From positions 682,001 to 746,000 of the forward strand of contig NZ_CP015510.2 in NCBI RefSeq assembly GCF_001931755.2: a stretch of 64,000 bases of DNA, given 5' to 3'. A model generated the notes under the pieces. It saw only the letters and a list, made by a program, of their open reading frames with translations. It ran no database searches and was not told the DNA's origin. Shown here piece by piece: positions 1 to 8,760 of the stretch. The stretch comes from Wolbachia endosymbiont of Folsomia candida. GTDB taxonomy: Bacteria > Pseudomonadota > Alphaproteobacteria > Rickettsiales > Anaplasmataceae. The position numbers and the translations under genes are program-made. Each line of letters starts with the position of its first letter. Positions within the stretch are counted from its first letter, which is position 1.

Positions 1-426
1 CTTTTTCAGCTTGATGAGCCTTTGGTTGAGAGTCAAATACAGATGCTAGCACGAGCAGGAGAAGACAATGTGTTGATGACTTTTAGCAATAATGGTGTAG
101 GAGAGCTTACTCCTTTTTTTCATGAATTATTCGAAGATATTAAACTATTTTAACCAAAACTTCTAGTGTTAGATACAGCTTCAGATTTATTTGGTGGAGA
201 TAAGAAGAATCCCTATCACCTTCAGTTTGTGGAGGGTTGCTGCGCTTATTTAGCAAGAACATTAAATTGTGCTGTTTTAATATGTGAGCACGATTCAGGC
301 ATGGCAATATGTAACGATAGAGTATGCTTTTTATCTAGATCAGAAGAGATCAAAGATGAACGCATGCTGTATTGTGGAAAATCAAGTCACCTACTGCGTT
401 ATCAGGATAATGTTTTTGTAATATAG
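1..426 (+). pseudogene. RepA-like AAA ATPase remnant, 3' part with in-frame stop
   Basis: The reading frame enters from outside the window and hits TAA at 151-153, then continues in the same frame to the stop at 424-426. The text after the stop (PKLLVLDTASDLFGG, then LNCAVLICEH) aligns with the Walker B region of the intact ATPase at 28197-28868 (PKLVVLDEVSDFFGG, NCAVLLCKH). The stop replaces the Asn codon that precedes PKL in the intact copy. The extreme C-terminus has also diverged. A fragment starting at the ATG-like codon near 166 could be translated, but it would lack the Walker A motif. It sits 1 bp upstream of the RuvC-like gene, the same partner seen in the second copy. Confidence 0.7.
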
Positions 427-427
427 A

Positions 428-916
428 ATGTCAATTTTAGCACTTGATTTAGGTAAACAAACTGGTTGGGCTATTTTGCATGATGGAATAATTCATAGTG
501 GCAGTGAAAGCTTTCATGGTAATCGTTTTAGCGGTGGTGGCATGCACTTTTTAAACTTTCGTAGTTGGCTTAATTCTTTGAAACAAAAGCTTGGAAATAT
601 TTCTGCAGTGTATTTTGAAGAGGTAAGAAGACATCTTGGTACTGATGCTGCCCATTGCTATGGAGGATTTCTAGCACATTTAACAGCTTGGTGTGAGGAA
701 AATAGTATTCCATATGAAGGTGTACCTGTCAAGACTATTAAACGCTTTATCACCGGTAAGGGCAATGCAAGTAAGGCAGAAGTAATTGAAGCTGTGAAAA
801 ACAAAGGATTTGTACCTCAAGATGATAACGAGGCAGATGCTCTGGCTATTATGTTTTTTGCACAGAGGAATTTCAGTTCCAATTCTAATCATGAAGATAT
901 AAATAAATATCCTTAA
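428..916 (+). CDS. RuvC-like Holliday junction resolvase (phage WO)
   Basis: A 162-aa RNase H-fold nuclease, probably resolving branched phage DNA before packaging. The N-terminal motif LALDLGKQTGWA carries the first catalytic Asp (D7). A second acidic centre is FEE (E64/E65). The C-terminal motif DDNEADALA (residues 132-140) gives the last acidic pair. This spacing matches the RuvC/poxvirus A22-type resolvase family. It is nearly identical to the copy at 30200-30688. It follows a broken RepA-like ATPase, suggesting a once-coupled replication pair. Substrate preference is inferred from the family. Confidence 0.85.
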   Translation: MSILALDLGKQTGWAILHDGIIHSGSESFHGNRFSGGGMHFLNFRSWLNSLKQKLGNISAVYFEEVRRHLGTDAAHCYGGFLAHLTAWCEENSIPYEGVPVKTIKRFITGKGNASKAEVIEAVKNKGFVPQDDNEADALAIMFFAQRNFSSNSNHEDINKYP

Positions 917-1000
917 ATATTGAAACATAATCATATATACCCACACTAGAAATAATATCTTGGATTATTAAGTAATAACTTTAAATAGGAAGTAATATAA

Positions 1001-1069
1001 ATGAATAAATTAATTATAATAATGAAAAAACCTTTGTATATTAACCGATTTTACGGGTCCTTTCCATAA
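1001..1069 (+). CDS. possible 22-aa leader peptide ORF
   Basis: ATG at 1001 follows a purine-rich AGGAAGT about 10 bp upstream and opens a 22-codon frame ending at TAA 1067-1069. The same ORF of the same length occurs in the second module at 30773-30841. Most differences between the copies change the amino acid (K/N, I/M, R/Q, Y/C), so the sequence does not look strongly constrained as protein. It may be a leader peptide or chance, and it overlaps the 5' arm of a possible RNA hairpin. Confidence 0.2.
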   Translation: MNKLIIIMKKPLYINRFYGSFP

Positions 1070-1097
1070 TAAAACTCGCGTGGGTGGCGAAGGGTCC
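1055..1097 (+). other. candidate structured RNA hairpin upstream of parB-methyltransferase
   Basis: Arms GGGTCCTTT (1055-1063) and GAAGGGTCC (1089-1097) can pair over 9 bp if G-U pairs are allowed, around a 25-nt loop. The segment stands out as GC-rich inside an AT-rich 258-bp gap. The equivalent at 30827-30869 has arms GGGTCCTTC and GAAGAGCCC: two changes strengthen pairs (G-U to G-C, U-G to C-G) and one weakens a pair (C-G to C-A). It could be a 5' leader element of the downstream gene. The evidence is only two related copies. Confidence 0.3.
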
Positions 1098-1174
1098 GGG
1101 CATTTCCTAGCGTTAGAACTATTTTGAATGTTAACTACTTTACTAATTTTTTATTTTATTAATTTCTTAGGATC

Positions 1175-2410
1175 GTGAATTTAGAACTTCAGTATTATCC
1201 AATTGGGAACCTAATCGAATACGACCGTAACCCCAGAAAAAATGACGTTGTGGTGAACAGAATGTGTGCGTCTATTCGTGAGTTTGGCTTTCGCATTCCA
1301 ATAGTTGCAAAAAGTGATGGTACAGTGGTTGATGGCCATTTACGCCTTAAAGCAGCAAGAAAGCTTGGCATGGAGAGTGTCCCTGTGGTCCTCAGTGATA
1401 ATTTGAGTGATGTACAAATCAAAGCATTTAGATTGTTAGCAAATGAATCAGCTAACTGGGCGAAGTGGGATGATGATCTGTTAAAACTTGAACTCCAGGA
1501 TCTTGAAGATTTAAATTTTGATCTAAAGCTCACTGGGTTTGAACTGGAAAAAATCCAACGTTTTCTTGATGATGAATACAAAGAGGAAGAAAAAGATCTT
1601 GCTGATTTAAATGAACACAGTTGTAAAAGCAAGTCAGTAGTCACAAAACCAGGAGATTTATGGATTTTAGGTGATCATAAAATTTACTGTGGTGATAGTC
1701 AAGTAGTTGATTCATTTAAAGCGATTTTAGATGACAAAATGGCTGACATTACCGTTTGTGACCCTCCTTATAACGTTGATTATGGTGCTAGCCAGGAAAG
1801 AGATGATCGAAAAATGCTTAATGATGATCAAGGTGAAAAATACGAATTGTTCCTCTATAACATTTGCTCTCACATTTTAGCGTATACCAAAGGAGCAATT
1901 TACATTTGTTCATCATCATCTGAGCTTGCCACGTTGCAGAAGGTATTTGAAGAAGCAGGAGGACGTTGGTCAACATTTATCATTTGGGCAAAGAATCATT
2001 TTACTATTGGGAGATCTGATTATCAAAGACAGTATGAACCAATACTTTATGGTTGGAAAGATGGAAGTAAACGTCAGTGGTATGGAGGAAGAAATCAAAG
2101 TGATCTATGGTTTTATGACAAACCTACTTATAACTCATTACATCCAACCATGAAGCCAGTTGAGTTAATGGAAAGAGCAATAATAAATAGCAGTAGACCA
2201 GGGGATATAGTACTTGATCCATTTAGCGGTTCTGGCAGTACTTTGATTGCATGTGAGCGCACAGGCAGAATATGTAGAACAATTGAACTTGATCCTGCAT
2301 ATGTTGATGTGACTATAAAACGTTGGCAAGTATACACGGGTAGAGATCCTATTCTTTCCAGCTCTGGCAAGACTTTCGCACAAATTCAACAAGAGACAAT
2401 GCAAGAATAA
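1175..2410 (+). CDS. ParB-like nuclease domain / DNA methyltransferase fusion
   Basis: A 411-aa two-domain protein. Residues about 5-100 form a ParB/sulfiredoxin-like domain with the motif DGHLRLKAA (D53-G54-H55-R57). Residues about 160-400 form an N6-adenine/N4-cytosine methyltransferase with catalytic DPPY (196-199), HPTMKPV (323-329) and the SAM loop DPFSGSGST (348-356). The order DPPY then FxGxG is that of beta-class enzymes. It probably modifies phage DNA, perhaps against host restriction or for packaging control; the target sequence is unknown. The start is GTG at 1175; the paralogue at 30939 has ATG at the same position, supporting this start. No cognate restriction gene is nearby. Confidence 0.85.
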   Translation: MNLELQYYPIGNLIEYDRNPRKNDVVVNRMCASIREFGFRIPIVAKSDGTVVDGHLRLKAARKLGMESVPVVLSDNLSDVQIKAFRLLANESANWAKWDDDLLKLELQDLEDLNFDLKLTGFELEKIQRFLDDEYKEEEKDLADLNEHSCKSKSVVTKPGDLWILGDHKIYCGDSQVVDSFKAILDDKMADITVCDPPYNVDYGASQERDDRKMLNDDQGEKYELFLYNICSHILAYTKGAIYICSSSSELATLQKVFEEAGGRWSTFIIWAKNHFTIGRSDYQRQYEPILYGWKDGSKRQWYGGRNQSDLWFYDKPTYNSLHPTMKPVELMERAIINSSRPGDIVLDPFSGSGSTLIACERTGRICRTIELDPAYVDVTIKRWQVYTGRDPILSSSGKTFAQIQQETMQE

Positions 2411-2432
2411 AAAGTAAGGGGAAAAAGAAAAA

Positions 2433-2939
2433 ATGAAAGGAGAAAAAATAACACAAACAGAATGGGCAAGAGAACAAGGGTTTTCTAAGCAATACGTCTC
2501 TTATTTAGTGAAACAAGGAATTGTAGAACTTGAAGGTGGTATGGTGAATAGAGAACAAGCAAATGAAGCACTTGAAACAATTCGTGATCCAAGCCAGCCA
2601 CTGAGAAGAAAAAACGGTGAAGACGGTGATGGTAGACAAAATACTAGCGAGCTTTCAACCATGCTCCTTAAAACCAGAATTAAAAATGAAATGGAGCGTG
2701 GTAGGTTACTGGAAGCTAAGGCTAAAGCTGAAATTGGTGAATTAGTTTCCATAGAAGAAGTAAAACGTGAGGCTTTTAATACCGCAAGAGTTGTTCGAAA
2801 TAATCTACTTAACATTCCAGATAGAGTATCAGAACTTCTTGGACCTATAACTGATGCTAAAAAGATTCATGAGCTACTTACAAAAGAGATCAAAACAGCG
2901 CTGGAAAGCTTATCCAAAGAGTTTCACCCAAATACATAA
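2433..2939 (+). CDS. terS: terminase small subunit (lambda Nu1-like)
   Basis: A 168-aa protein with an N-terminal winged-helix segment (TQTEWAREQGFSKQYVSYLV, residues 7-26) followed by the beta-wing stretch GIVELEGG, a linker, and a helical charged region (about 70-165) typical of Nu1-type proteins, which bind cos DNA and recruit the large subunit. It lies 22 bp after the methyltransferase and upstream of the large terminase, from which it is separated by an ankyrin gene. The C-terminus differs from the 162-aa paralogue at 32227-32715 after residue 160. Confidence 0.75.
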   Translation: MKGEKITQTEWAREQGFSKQYVSYLVKQGIVELEGGMVNREQANEALETIRDPSQPLRRKNGEDGDGRQNTSELSTMLLKTRIKNEMERGRLLEAKAKAEIGELVSIEEVKREAFNTARVVRNNLLNIPDRVSELLGPITDAKKIHELLTKEIKTALESLSKEFHPNT

Positions 2940-2991
2940 GTCTATGAAGAAAAAGCGCATTCATATGAAACGTAAAGAGCAGGAAAAAAAC

Positions 2992-4566
2992 ATGGGTACA
3001 TCAATCTCATCTGAGTACATCAAACATAAACTGATATACTTAGAAATAATCAAATGTTTAATAAACCAATCTGAAGTTGACATTAATGCTCAAGGAATAG
3101 GTGGAAAGACTCCATTACACTGTGCTATTGAACTGGATGAACTGAGCTTAGTGGAACTGCTGCTTACCAAGAAAAACATAAATCCACTAATTGAAGATAA
3201 CGAAGGTAAAACCTCGCTGGATTACGCAAGAAATGTTGTAAAGAAGGAGGTATTGAAAGCTCTAATTAATAATAAATATGGGTCAGAGCAAGATAGTTTG
3301 CTTCATTTAGCAGCAGTAATGGATGAAATAGATGCAGTAAGGTTTTTGATAAATATGGGTGTTGATGCCAATGTACAAAACGCTCTTCTGCATACTCCAC
3401 TACATCTTGCCGCTGGAATGGGACATGAAAAAGTTATAGAAGTCTTAGTAAAGCAAGGAAATGCAAATAAAGATATTCTGGATAGCCGAAACCATGCTCC
3501 AATTCATTATGCAGTAAATAACAAGAGGCTTGAGGCAGTAAAATTATTACTGGACCTTGGAGCAAGTAGCAATACAGTTGGTAGCGGCAAAGGTTCAATG
3601 AAATTATCCCCTGTACATGTTGCAGTAAGTAGCAGTAATTACGATGAGAGGAATTTATGCCTTTCTATAGTAAAGTGTTTAATTAATGCATCAAATTCTG
3701 AAATCAATTTACAAGACTATGAAAATAAAACTCCGCTACATTATGCAGATAGATTAAAAACCATAGAGATTCTGCTAACCAGAGAAGATATAGATCCACT
3801 GATTAAAGATGAGGACGGCAAAACACCATTTTGTTATGCAAAAGAAGCAAATAGATTAGATATAGCAAAGGTTCTAGCAAGTAATAAATATGGAAAAGAA
3901 AAAGAAAGTTTACTTCATTTAGCTGCCAGGAAAGGATATGCAGAACTTATAGATAGTATTTTAGATGAAGGGGTTGAAATAGATGCGTTAAATGAAAGTG
4001 GAGAATCAGCAATATATCTTGCCGCAAAGAATGGTCATACCAATGCAGTAAAATTGCTACTGAAGGAAGGGGCGGATGCTACGGATGTTTTTCAGTACGC
4101 AATAATAATGAATGATATAAAACTAATTAAGTTATTAAGCAAGAAAAAGGATATAGTTTTATTTGGAAAACAGGATAACTTTCCAACATTCCATGTATTA
4201 AGTAATAAATATTTGGAAGAGAGAAGAATAGCAGACAATAGAATAAGAACATGCGAAAGCGCTATATATGTTTTTGTTACCGTGTGCGCAGTAGCGTTTG
4301 TAGTAGTGTACCCCAATATAGGATTTGCAGTAGTAGTAGGAATAGTTGCGCTTACAGTAGCAATAGTAACGAGTGGACTGGTTGGAGGATATATAGAAGA
4401 GAAATTTCAAAGAAAAATGTCCATTGAGCTAGAAAGTGAGAAAACAAGCGAAAGTGCAAGCACTATTTCAAGTGACATTGAAACTCAAGAATTGCAGGCA
4501 AGAGGGATGGGTGAATTAGAAATAGATGAATTAGAGGAACTTGCAGAAAGCAGAGGTAGAAAATGA
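2992..4566 (+). CDS. ankyrin-repeat membrane protein inside the packaging operon
   Basis: The frame is open from 2854, but the ATG at 2992 is preceded by AGGA at good spacing and gives 524 aa, matching the 523-aa paralogue at 32744. Multiple ankyrin repeats (TPLHCAI, SLLHLAA, TPLHLAA, APIHYAV, TPLHYAD and others) fill roughly the first 390 residues. Two hydrophobic segments follow (AIYVFVTVCAVAFVVVYP and IGFAVVVGIVALTVAIV), then an acidic tail. Such proteins commonly mediate protein-protein contacts, including with eukaryotic hosts. The stop overlaps the terminase large-subunit ATG (ATGA), so it is co-translated with packaging genes. A structural role cannot be excluded. Confidence 0.8.
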   Translation: MGTSISSEYIKHKLIYLEIIKCLINQSEVDINAQGIGGKTPLHCAIELDELSLVELLLTKKNINPLIEDNEGKTSLDYARNVVKKEVLKALINNKYGSEQDSLLHLAAVMDEIDAVRFLINMGVDANVQNALLHTPLHLAAGMGHEKVIEVLVKQGNANKDILDSRNHAPIHYAVNNKRLEAVKLLLDLGASSNTVGSGKGSMKLSPVHVAVSSSNYDERNLCLSIVKCLINASNSEINLQDYENKTPLHYADRLKTIEILLTREDIDPLIKDEDGKTPFCYAKEANRLDIAKVLASNKYGKEKESLLHLAARKGYAELIDSILDEGVEIDALNESGESAIYLAAKNGHTNAVKLLLKEGADATDVFQYAIIMNDIKLIKLLSKKKDIVLFGKQDNFPTFHVLSNKYLEERRIADNRIRTCESAIYVFVTVCAVAFVVVYPNIGFAVVVGIVALTVAIVTSGLVGGYIEEKFQRKMSIELESEKTSESASTISSDIETQELQARGMGELEIDELEELAESRGRK

Positions 4567-6389
4567 TTTATGCCACAGCCTTTTATGCAGGATTAAAGCC
4601 AGATCCACTACTCAAAGTTTCAGAGTGGTCAGATGAATATCGAGTGCTTTCACAAACTGCGTCATCAGAACCTGGTAAATGGAGAACTGAGCGAACTCCT
4701 TATCTTAAAGAAGTAATGGATTCACTTTCGCCATCTTCCCCAGTTGAAAAAGTGATATTTATGAAAGGTGCACAAATTGGTGGCACAGAAGCTGGGAATA
4801 ATTGGATTGGCTATATTATTGATCAAACTCCAGGTCCTATGCTAGTTGTTCAGCCGACTGTTGAAATGGGAAAACGTTGGTCCAAAGGAAGATTTGCGCC
4901 TTTAATTGAAAATACACCATGTTTAAAAGATAAAGTAAAAGATCCAAGGTCAAGAGATTCAGGTAATACTGTACAAAGCAAGGAATTTCCAGGTGGGATT
5001 GTAGTAATAACTGGCGCAAATAGCAGTGTAGGCCTTCGTTCTATGCCGGTAAAATATCTCTTTCTTGATGAGATTGATGCCTATCCTGGGGATTCAAGTG
5101 GAGAAGGTGATCCAGTACTCCTCAGCATAGCCCGAACTAATACTTTTACGCGTCGCAAGATATTTTTGGTTTCAACACCAACTGTCCATGGCATCAGCAG
5201 AATAGAAAAAGAATTTGAAAGTTCTGATAAACGTTATTTCTTTGTTCCTTGTCCACAGTGCAATTATTATCAAGTATTAAAATGGCCACAAATAAAGTGG
5301 GAAAACAATGATCCAAAAACAGCACATTATGTTTGTATAGAATGCAAAGGCAAAATAGAAAACCATCAAAAAATAGATATGCTTGCAAAGGGAGAGTGGA
5401 GAGCTACTGATTCAACAAAAGATGGAAAGACAGCAGGGTTTCATATTTCAAGTCTTTACAGTCCAGTTGGATGGTATAGCTGGAGTCAAGCAGTAGCGGA
5501 ATTTTTGCATAGTAAAGATAACGAACAATTACTAAAAGTCTGGATAAATACAGTGCTGGGAGAAACTTGGGTTGATAGAGGAGAAGTGCCAGACTGGAAA
5601 CACCTTTTTGAGCGTAGAGAATCTTACACTATTGGTACAATACCAGAAGGAGAAGTAGTTCTCACTGCTGGAGTTGATGTACAAAAAGATAGATTAGAAG
5701 TAGAAGTTGTAGCTTGGGGAAAAGGTCGAAAGAGCTGGTCAATTGATTATCAGGTATTTGAAGGAGATCCTGGGGCCAAAGTTGTTTGGAATAAATTATC
5801 AGAGTTATTGAATCATCACTTTCTTGGGCCACATGGAGTAGAATACACAATCAGTATGATGGCAGTTGATGCAGGGTATGCAACTCAAGAAGTATATAAT
5901 TGGGTGAGAAGCCATCAAGGCTCTGGCAGAGTTATGGCAGTTAAGGGTATAAATAAAGCCCTTGTTCCGCTCAATAGCCCAAGTAGAGTTGATATAACAG
6001 TTAGCGGGAAAAAACTACGCAGAGGAATGAAACTCTGGCCTGTTGGAGTATCAATATTAAAGTCAGAGTTGTTTCAATTGCTTAATATTTCGCAAAATGA
6101 GGAGGCTGGATATTGCCATTTCCCAGAGTACTCACCTGAATATTTTAAACAGCTCACAGCAGAGCAACTCATTACCAAAGTAGTAAAAGGATATACGAAG
6201 CAAGAGTGGCAGAAAATAAGAGATCGTAATGAGGCACTTGATTGTAGAATTTATGCAAGAGCTGCATCTATTGCCCTTGGTATTGATAGGTGGCAAGAAG
6301 CTAATTGGAATAGTTTAGCAGGTGAAAAAGCTGAAAGTAAAAAGAAGTCAGAAAAAATAAGAAAGAGCAAATGGTTACACGAGAAATAA
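4563..6389 (+). CDS. terL: terminase large subunit (lambda gpA-like)
   Basis: A 608-aa packaging motor ATPase/nuclease. The N-terminal ATPase has a divergent Walker A (KGAQIGGTEA, 68-77) and a Walker B (YLFLDE, 165-170). A zinc-binding pair of knuckles lies at C230/C233 and C258/C261, as in gpA-type terminases. The C-terminal half is the RNase H-like nuclease that cuts concatemers. The start overlaps the ankyrin gene stop by 4 bp and the gpW gene follows by 1 bp, showing a tight operon. It is very similar to the copy at 34312-36141. Confidence 0.93.
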   Translation: MIYATAFYAGLKPDPLLKVSEWSDEYRVLSQTASSEPGKWRTERTPYLKEVMDSLSPSSPVEKVIFMKGAQIGGTEAGNNWIGYIIDQTPGPMLVVQPTVEMGKRWSKGRFAPLIENTPCLKDKVKDPRSRDSGNTVQSKEFPGGIVVITGANSSVGLRSMPVKYLFLDEIDAYPGDSSGEGDPVLLSIARTNTFTRRKIFLVSTPTVHGISRIEKEFESSDKRYFFVPCPQCNYYQVLKWPQIKWENNDPKTAHYVCIECKGKIENHQKIDMLAKGEWRATDSTKDGKTAGFHISSLYSPVGWYSWSQAVAEFLHSKDNEQLLKVWINTVLGETWVDRGEVPDWKHLFERRESYTIGTIPEGEVVLTAGVDVQKDRLEVEVVAWGKGRKSWSIDYQVFEGDPGAKVVWNKLSELLNHHFLGPHGVEYTISMMAVDAGYATQEVYNWVRSHQGSGRVMAVKGINKALVPLNSPSRVDITVSGKKLRRGMKLWPVGVSILKSELFQLLNISQNEEAGYCHFPEYSPEYFKQLTAEQLITKVVKGYTKQEWQKIRDRNEALDCRIYARAASIALGIDRWQEANWNSLAGEKAESKKKSEKIRKSKWLHEK

Positions 6390-6390
6390 A

Positions 6391-6624
6391 ATGTACACGG
6401 AAGAATATTTATTACAAGTTGAAAAAGCAATAAAGAAATTGCAGCGTGGTGAACGGGTTGTTTCTATTGGCTATGGTGATCATGTAGTGCGGTATGCAGA
6501 GGTTCAGATAAATGACCTATTGAATTTAAGGCAACGAATCAAAGCTGAGCTTAAGGTTGCTGGTGTGAAGCCTAAAAGGAAGATAGTCTTTTCAACGAAT
6601 AAAGGGATTGACAAAATTGTGTAA
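6391..6624 (+). CDS. gpW-like head-tail connector protein
   Basis: A 77-aa protein starting 1 bp after the terminase stop. The pattern of an N-terminal helix, a beta hairpin (RVVSIGYGDHVVRYAEVQ) and a second helix (INDLLNLRQRIKAEL), then a basic tail, is that of lambda gpW, which stabilises DNA-filled heads below the portal. The position between large terminase and portal is the lambda order A-W-B. Confidence 0.8.
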   Translation: MYTEEYLLQVEKAIKKLQRGERVVSIGYGDHVVRYAEVQINDLLNLRQRIKAELKVAGVKPKRKIVFSTNKGIDKIV

Positions 6625-6652
6625 AAATGTTATAGTTTAAGGTTGATACTTT

Positions 6653-6928
6653 ATGGTGAATAGTATGGTTCAAGGTCAGGAAAGACTTAGTGTTAATGTA
6701 AGTTTCGAGGGTGAATTTGCCCAGTATCTTACAGACATGGCGAAAATTCAAAATAGAACTATCGAAGAAGTTGTAAAGGATTTAGTAGAAGAAGAGATTG
6801 AGGTAAGTAAACTATCTGAAGATGATGATGAAATGGATGAGGGGGAAATAGCATTAGCTGAGCTCTCTCTTAAACGTGATGTTCCAGGTGCAAAAAGGAT
6901 TAAATATGAAAACATCAAATGGAGATAA
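6653..6928 (+). CDS. RelB-type antitoxin
   Basis: A 91-aa acidic protein whose N-terminus (LSVNVSFEGEFAQYLTDMA) looks like a ribbon-helix-helix DNA-binding domain, followed by an acidic linker and a C-terminal toxin-binding tail. It overlaps the start of a RelE-family toxin by 10 bp, the usual antitoxin-toxin arrangement. It presumably neutralises the toxin and autoregulates the pair. The module interrupts the structural operon between gpW and portal and is absent from the second copy. Confidence 0.7.
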   Translation: MVNSMVQGQERLSVNVSFEGEFAQYLTDMAKIQNRTIEEVVKDLVEEEIEVSKLSEDDDEMDEGEIALAELSLKRDVPGAKRIKYENIKWR

Positions 6929-7203
6929 AACTTTATCAAATTGATTTTTTAGATGGTGTTGCTGAAAGAGATCTTTTAACACTTCCAGTTACAATAGAAA
7001 GAAGAGTAAAAAAAGCAATATGGGGACGCCTTACGGTTAGCCCTGATAAACTTGGAAAACAATTATCTCATGAATTCAAGGGATACTTCAGTTTACGTGT
7101 TGGTGATTATCGTGTCATTTATCGTATAGAAGTTCTAGAACGCAAGGTGCTTATTACGGCAATAGGACATAGAAGAGATATTTACAAACGTGTACCAGAA
7201 TAA
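6919..7203 (+). CDS. RelE/ParE-family toxin
   Basis: A 94-aa protein with the family features: a helical N-terminus (LPVTIERRVKKAIWGRL), the LGKQLSHEFKGYFSLRVGDYRVIYRI core and a C-terminal ITAIGHRRDIYKR strand. RelE-type toxins cleave ribosome-bound mRNA. The ATG lies inside the antitoxin 3' end, implying translational coupling. The 130-bp gap to the portal gene has no recognisable gene. Whether it is active cannot be told from the sequence. Confidence 0.82.
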   Translation: MEIKLYQIDFLDGVAERDLLTLPVTIERRVKKAIWGRLTVSPDKLGKQLSHEFKGYFSLRVGDYRVIYRIEVLERKVLITAIGHRRDIYKRVPE

Positions 7204-7333
7204 ATAGAAGTATAAAATTTCAACATCTTGTTGACCAAATTCTACAGCAGGCTGCTATAATTTCTCAAACTTAAAACAAAAATTATCGCATTTGTGCAGC
7301 AGCTTGTTGCATAATTAATAATCTCAAAGCAAA

Positions 7334-8746
7334 ATGTTATTAAAATCATTTAAACAGCTATTTAATAAACCAAAGACTAAAAGCTCTGCATGGGATGCCG
7401 CAGGGTCAGGAAGAAGATTATGTTACTGGCAACCAGAGAGAAGTAGCATTAATAGCTTACTTTCTGATAGTATTGAAACTTTGCGCAGTCGTTCTCGAGA
7501 CATGGTGCGAAAAAATCCATATGCTGCAAATATTATTGATACGATAGTGAGCAACTCTGTTGGAACTGGCATAAAACCCCAATCAAAAGCTAAAGATGCG
7601 GAGTTTCGCAAAAAAGTTCAAGAGCTATGGCTTCGTTGGACTGATGAGGCAGATAGCAATAATATTAGTGATTTCTACGGATTGCAAGCCTTAGTATGTC
7701 GTAGCATGATTGAAGGAGGGGAGTGTTTTGTTCGCCTGCGTACTCGAAAGCAAGAAGATGGATTTTCTGTTCCTTTGCAACTGCAAGTATTGGAATCTGA
7801 GCATTTGGATAATAAAAGCAATCAAACATTATCAAATGGGAATATTATTCGCAATGGTATTGAATTTAATAGGCTAGGTCAAAGAGAAGCTTATTACCTT
7901 TTTAAAGAACATCCAGGGGAAAGTTCATTAGGAGAATCTGTTCGAGTGCCAGCAAATGATGTCTTACATATTTATAAACCCTTAAGACCTGGGCAAATTA
8001 GAGGAGAACCGTGGCTTTCCAATGTGCTTTTGAAACTTTATGAGCTTGATCAATACGATGATGCAGAATTAGTGCGAAAAAAGACTGCAGCAATGTTTGC
8101 TGGATTTATTACTAGGCTTGATCCAGAAGCAAATATCATGGGAGAGAATGAAGCAAATGAGCATGGTGTAGCTTTATCAGGACTCGAGCCAGGAACTATG
8201 CAACTCTTGGATCCAGGTGAAGATATAAAATTTTCAGAACCATCTGACGTTGGCGGAAATTACGAAGCGTTTATGAGGCAGCAGCTAAGAGCTATAGCAA
8301 TTGGTATGGGAATCACTTATGAGCAGCTGACAGGAGATTTAACTAATGTCAACTACTCATCAATTAGAGCCGGATTAATAGAGTTTCGCAGAAGATGCGC
8401 AATGCTACAACACAATATTATGGTATTTCAGTTTTGTAGGCCTGTATGGAATAGATGGATAGAACTTGCTACTTTATCTGGAAAGCTTCCTACAACGGCA
8501 AAAGAAACGCTGAAAGAAGTAAAATGGATACCTCAAGGATTTGATTGGGTAGATCCACTAAAAGACCAACAAGCACAGCAGATGGCGGTAAGAAATGGCT
8601 TCAAGAGCAGGTCAGAAGTAGTTTCAGAAATGGGTTATGATGCTGAAGAAATTGATCAAGAAATAGCAGAAGATCAGAAGCGCGCTGATTTTTTCAACCT
8701 TTCTTTTGACTCGGATGTAAGGAACCACAATACACAAACAAAATAA
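7334..8746 (+). CDS. portal protein (lambda gpB-like)
   Basis: A 470-aa portal of the lambda family, forming the dodecameric DNA entry ring at one head vertex. Recognisable conserved blocks include RSRDMVRKNPYAANIID, GTGIKPQSK, ADSNNISDFYGLQALVCRSM, VPANDVLHIYKPLRPGQIRG and ITYEQLTGDLTNVNYSSIRAG. It ends 14 bp before the protease gene. It is very similar to the copy at 36546-37958. Confidence 0.92.
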   Translation: MLLKSFKQLFNKPKTKSSAWDAAGSGRRLCYWQPERSSINSLLSDSIETLRSRSRDMVRKNPYAANIIDTIVSNSVGTGIKPQSKAKDAEFRKKVQELWLRWTDEADSNNISDFYGLQALVCRSMIEGGECFVRLRTRKQEDGFSVPLQLQVLESEHLDNKSNQTLSNGNIIRNGIEFNRLGQREAYYLFKEHPGESSLGESVRVPANDVLHIYKPLRPGQIRGEPWLSNVLLKLYELDQYDDAELVRKKTAAMFAGFITRLDPEANIMGENEANEHGVALSGLEPGTMQLLDPGEDIKFSEPSDVGGNYEAFMRQQLRAIAIGMGITYEQLTGDLTNVNYSSIRAGLIEFRRRCAMLQHNIMVFQFCRPVWNRWIELATLSGKLPTTAKETLKEVKWIPQGFDWVDPLKDQQAQQMAVRNGFKSRSEVVSEMGYDAEEIDQEIAEDQKRADFFNLSFDSDVRNHNTQTK

Positions 8747-8760
8747 ACCTAATTTATATT

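Noticed and set aside
1195..1644. 149-aa ORF on the - strand, also seen at 30959-31408
   Set aside because: It is fully antisense to the ParB-methyltransferase coding sequence; its conservation follows from that gene. Composition is Ser/Phe-rich, as expected of a shadow frame.
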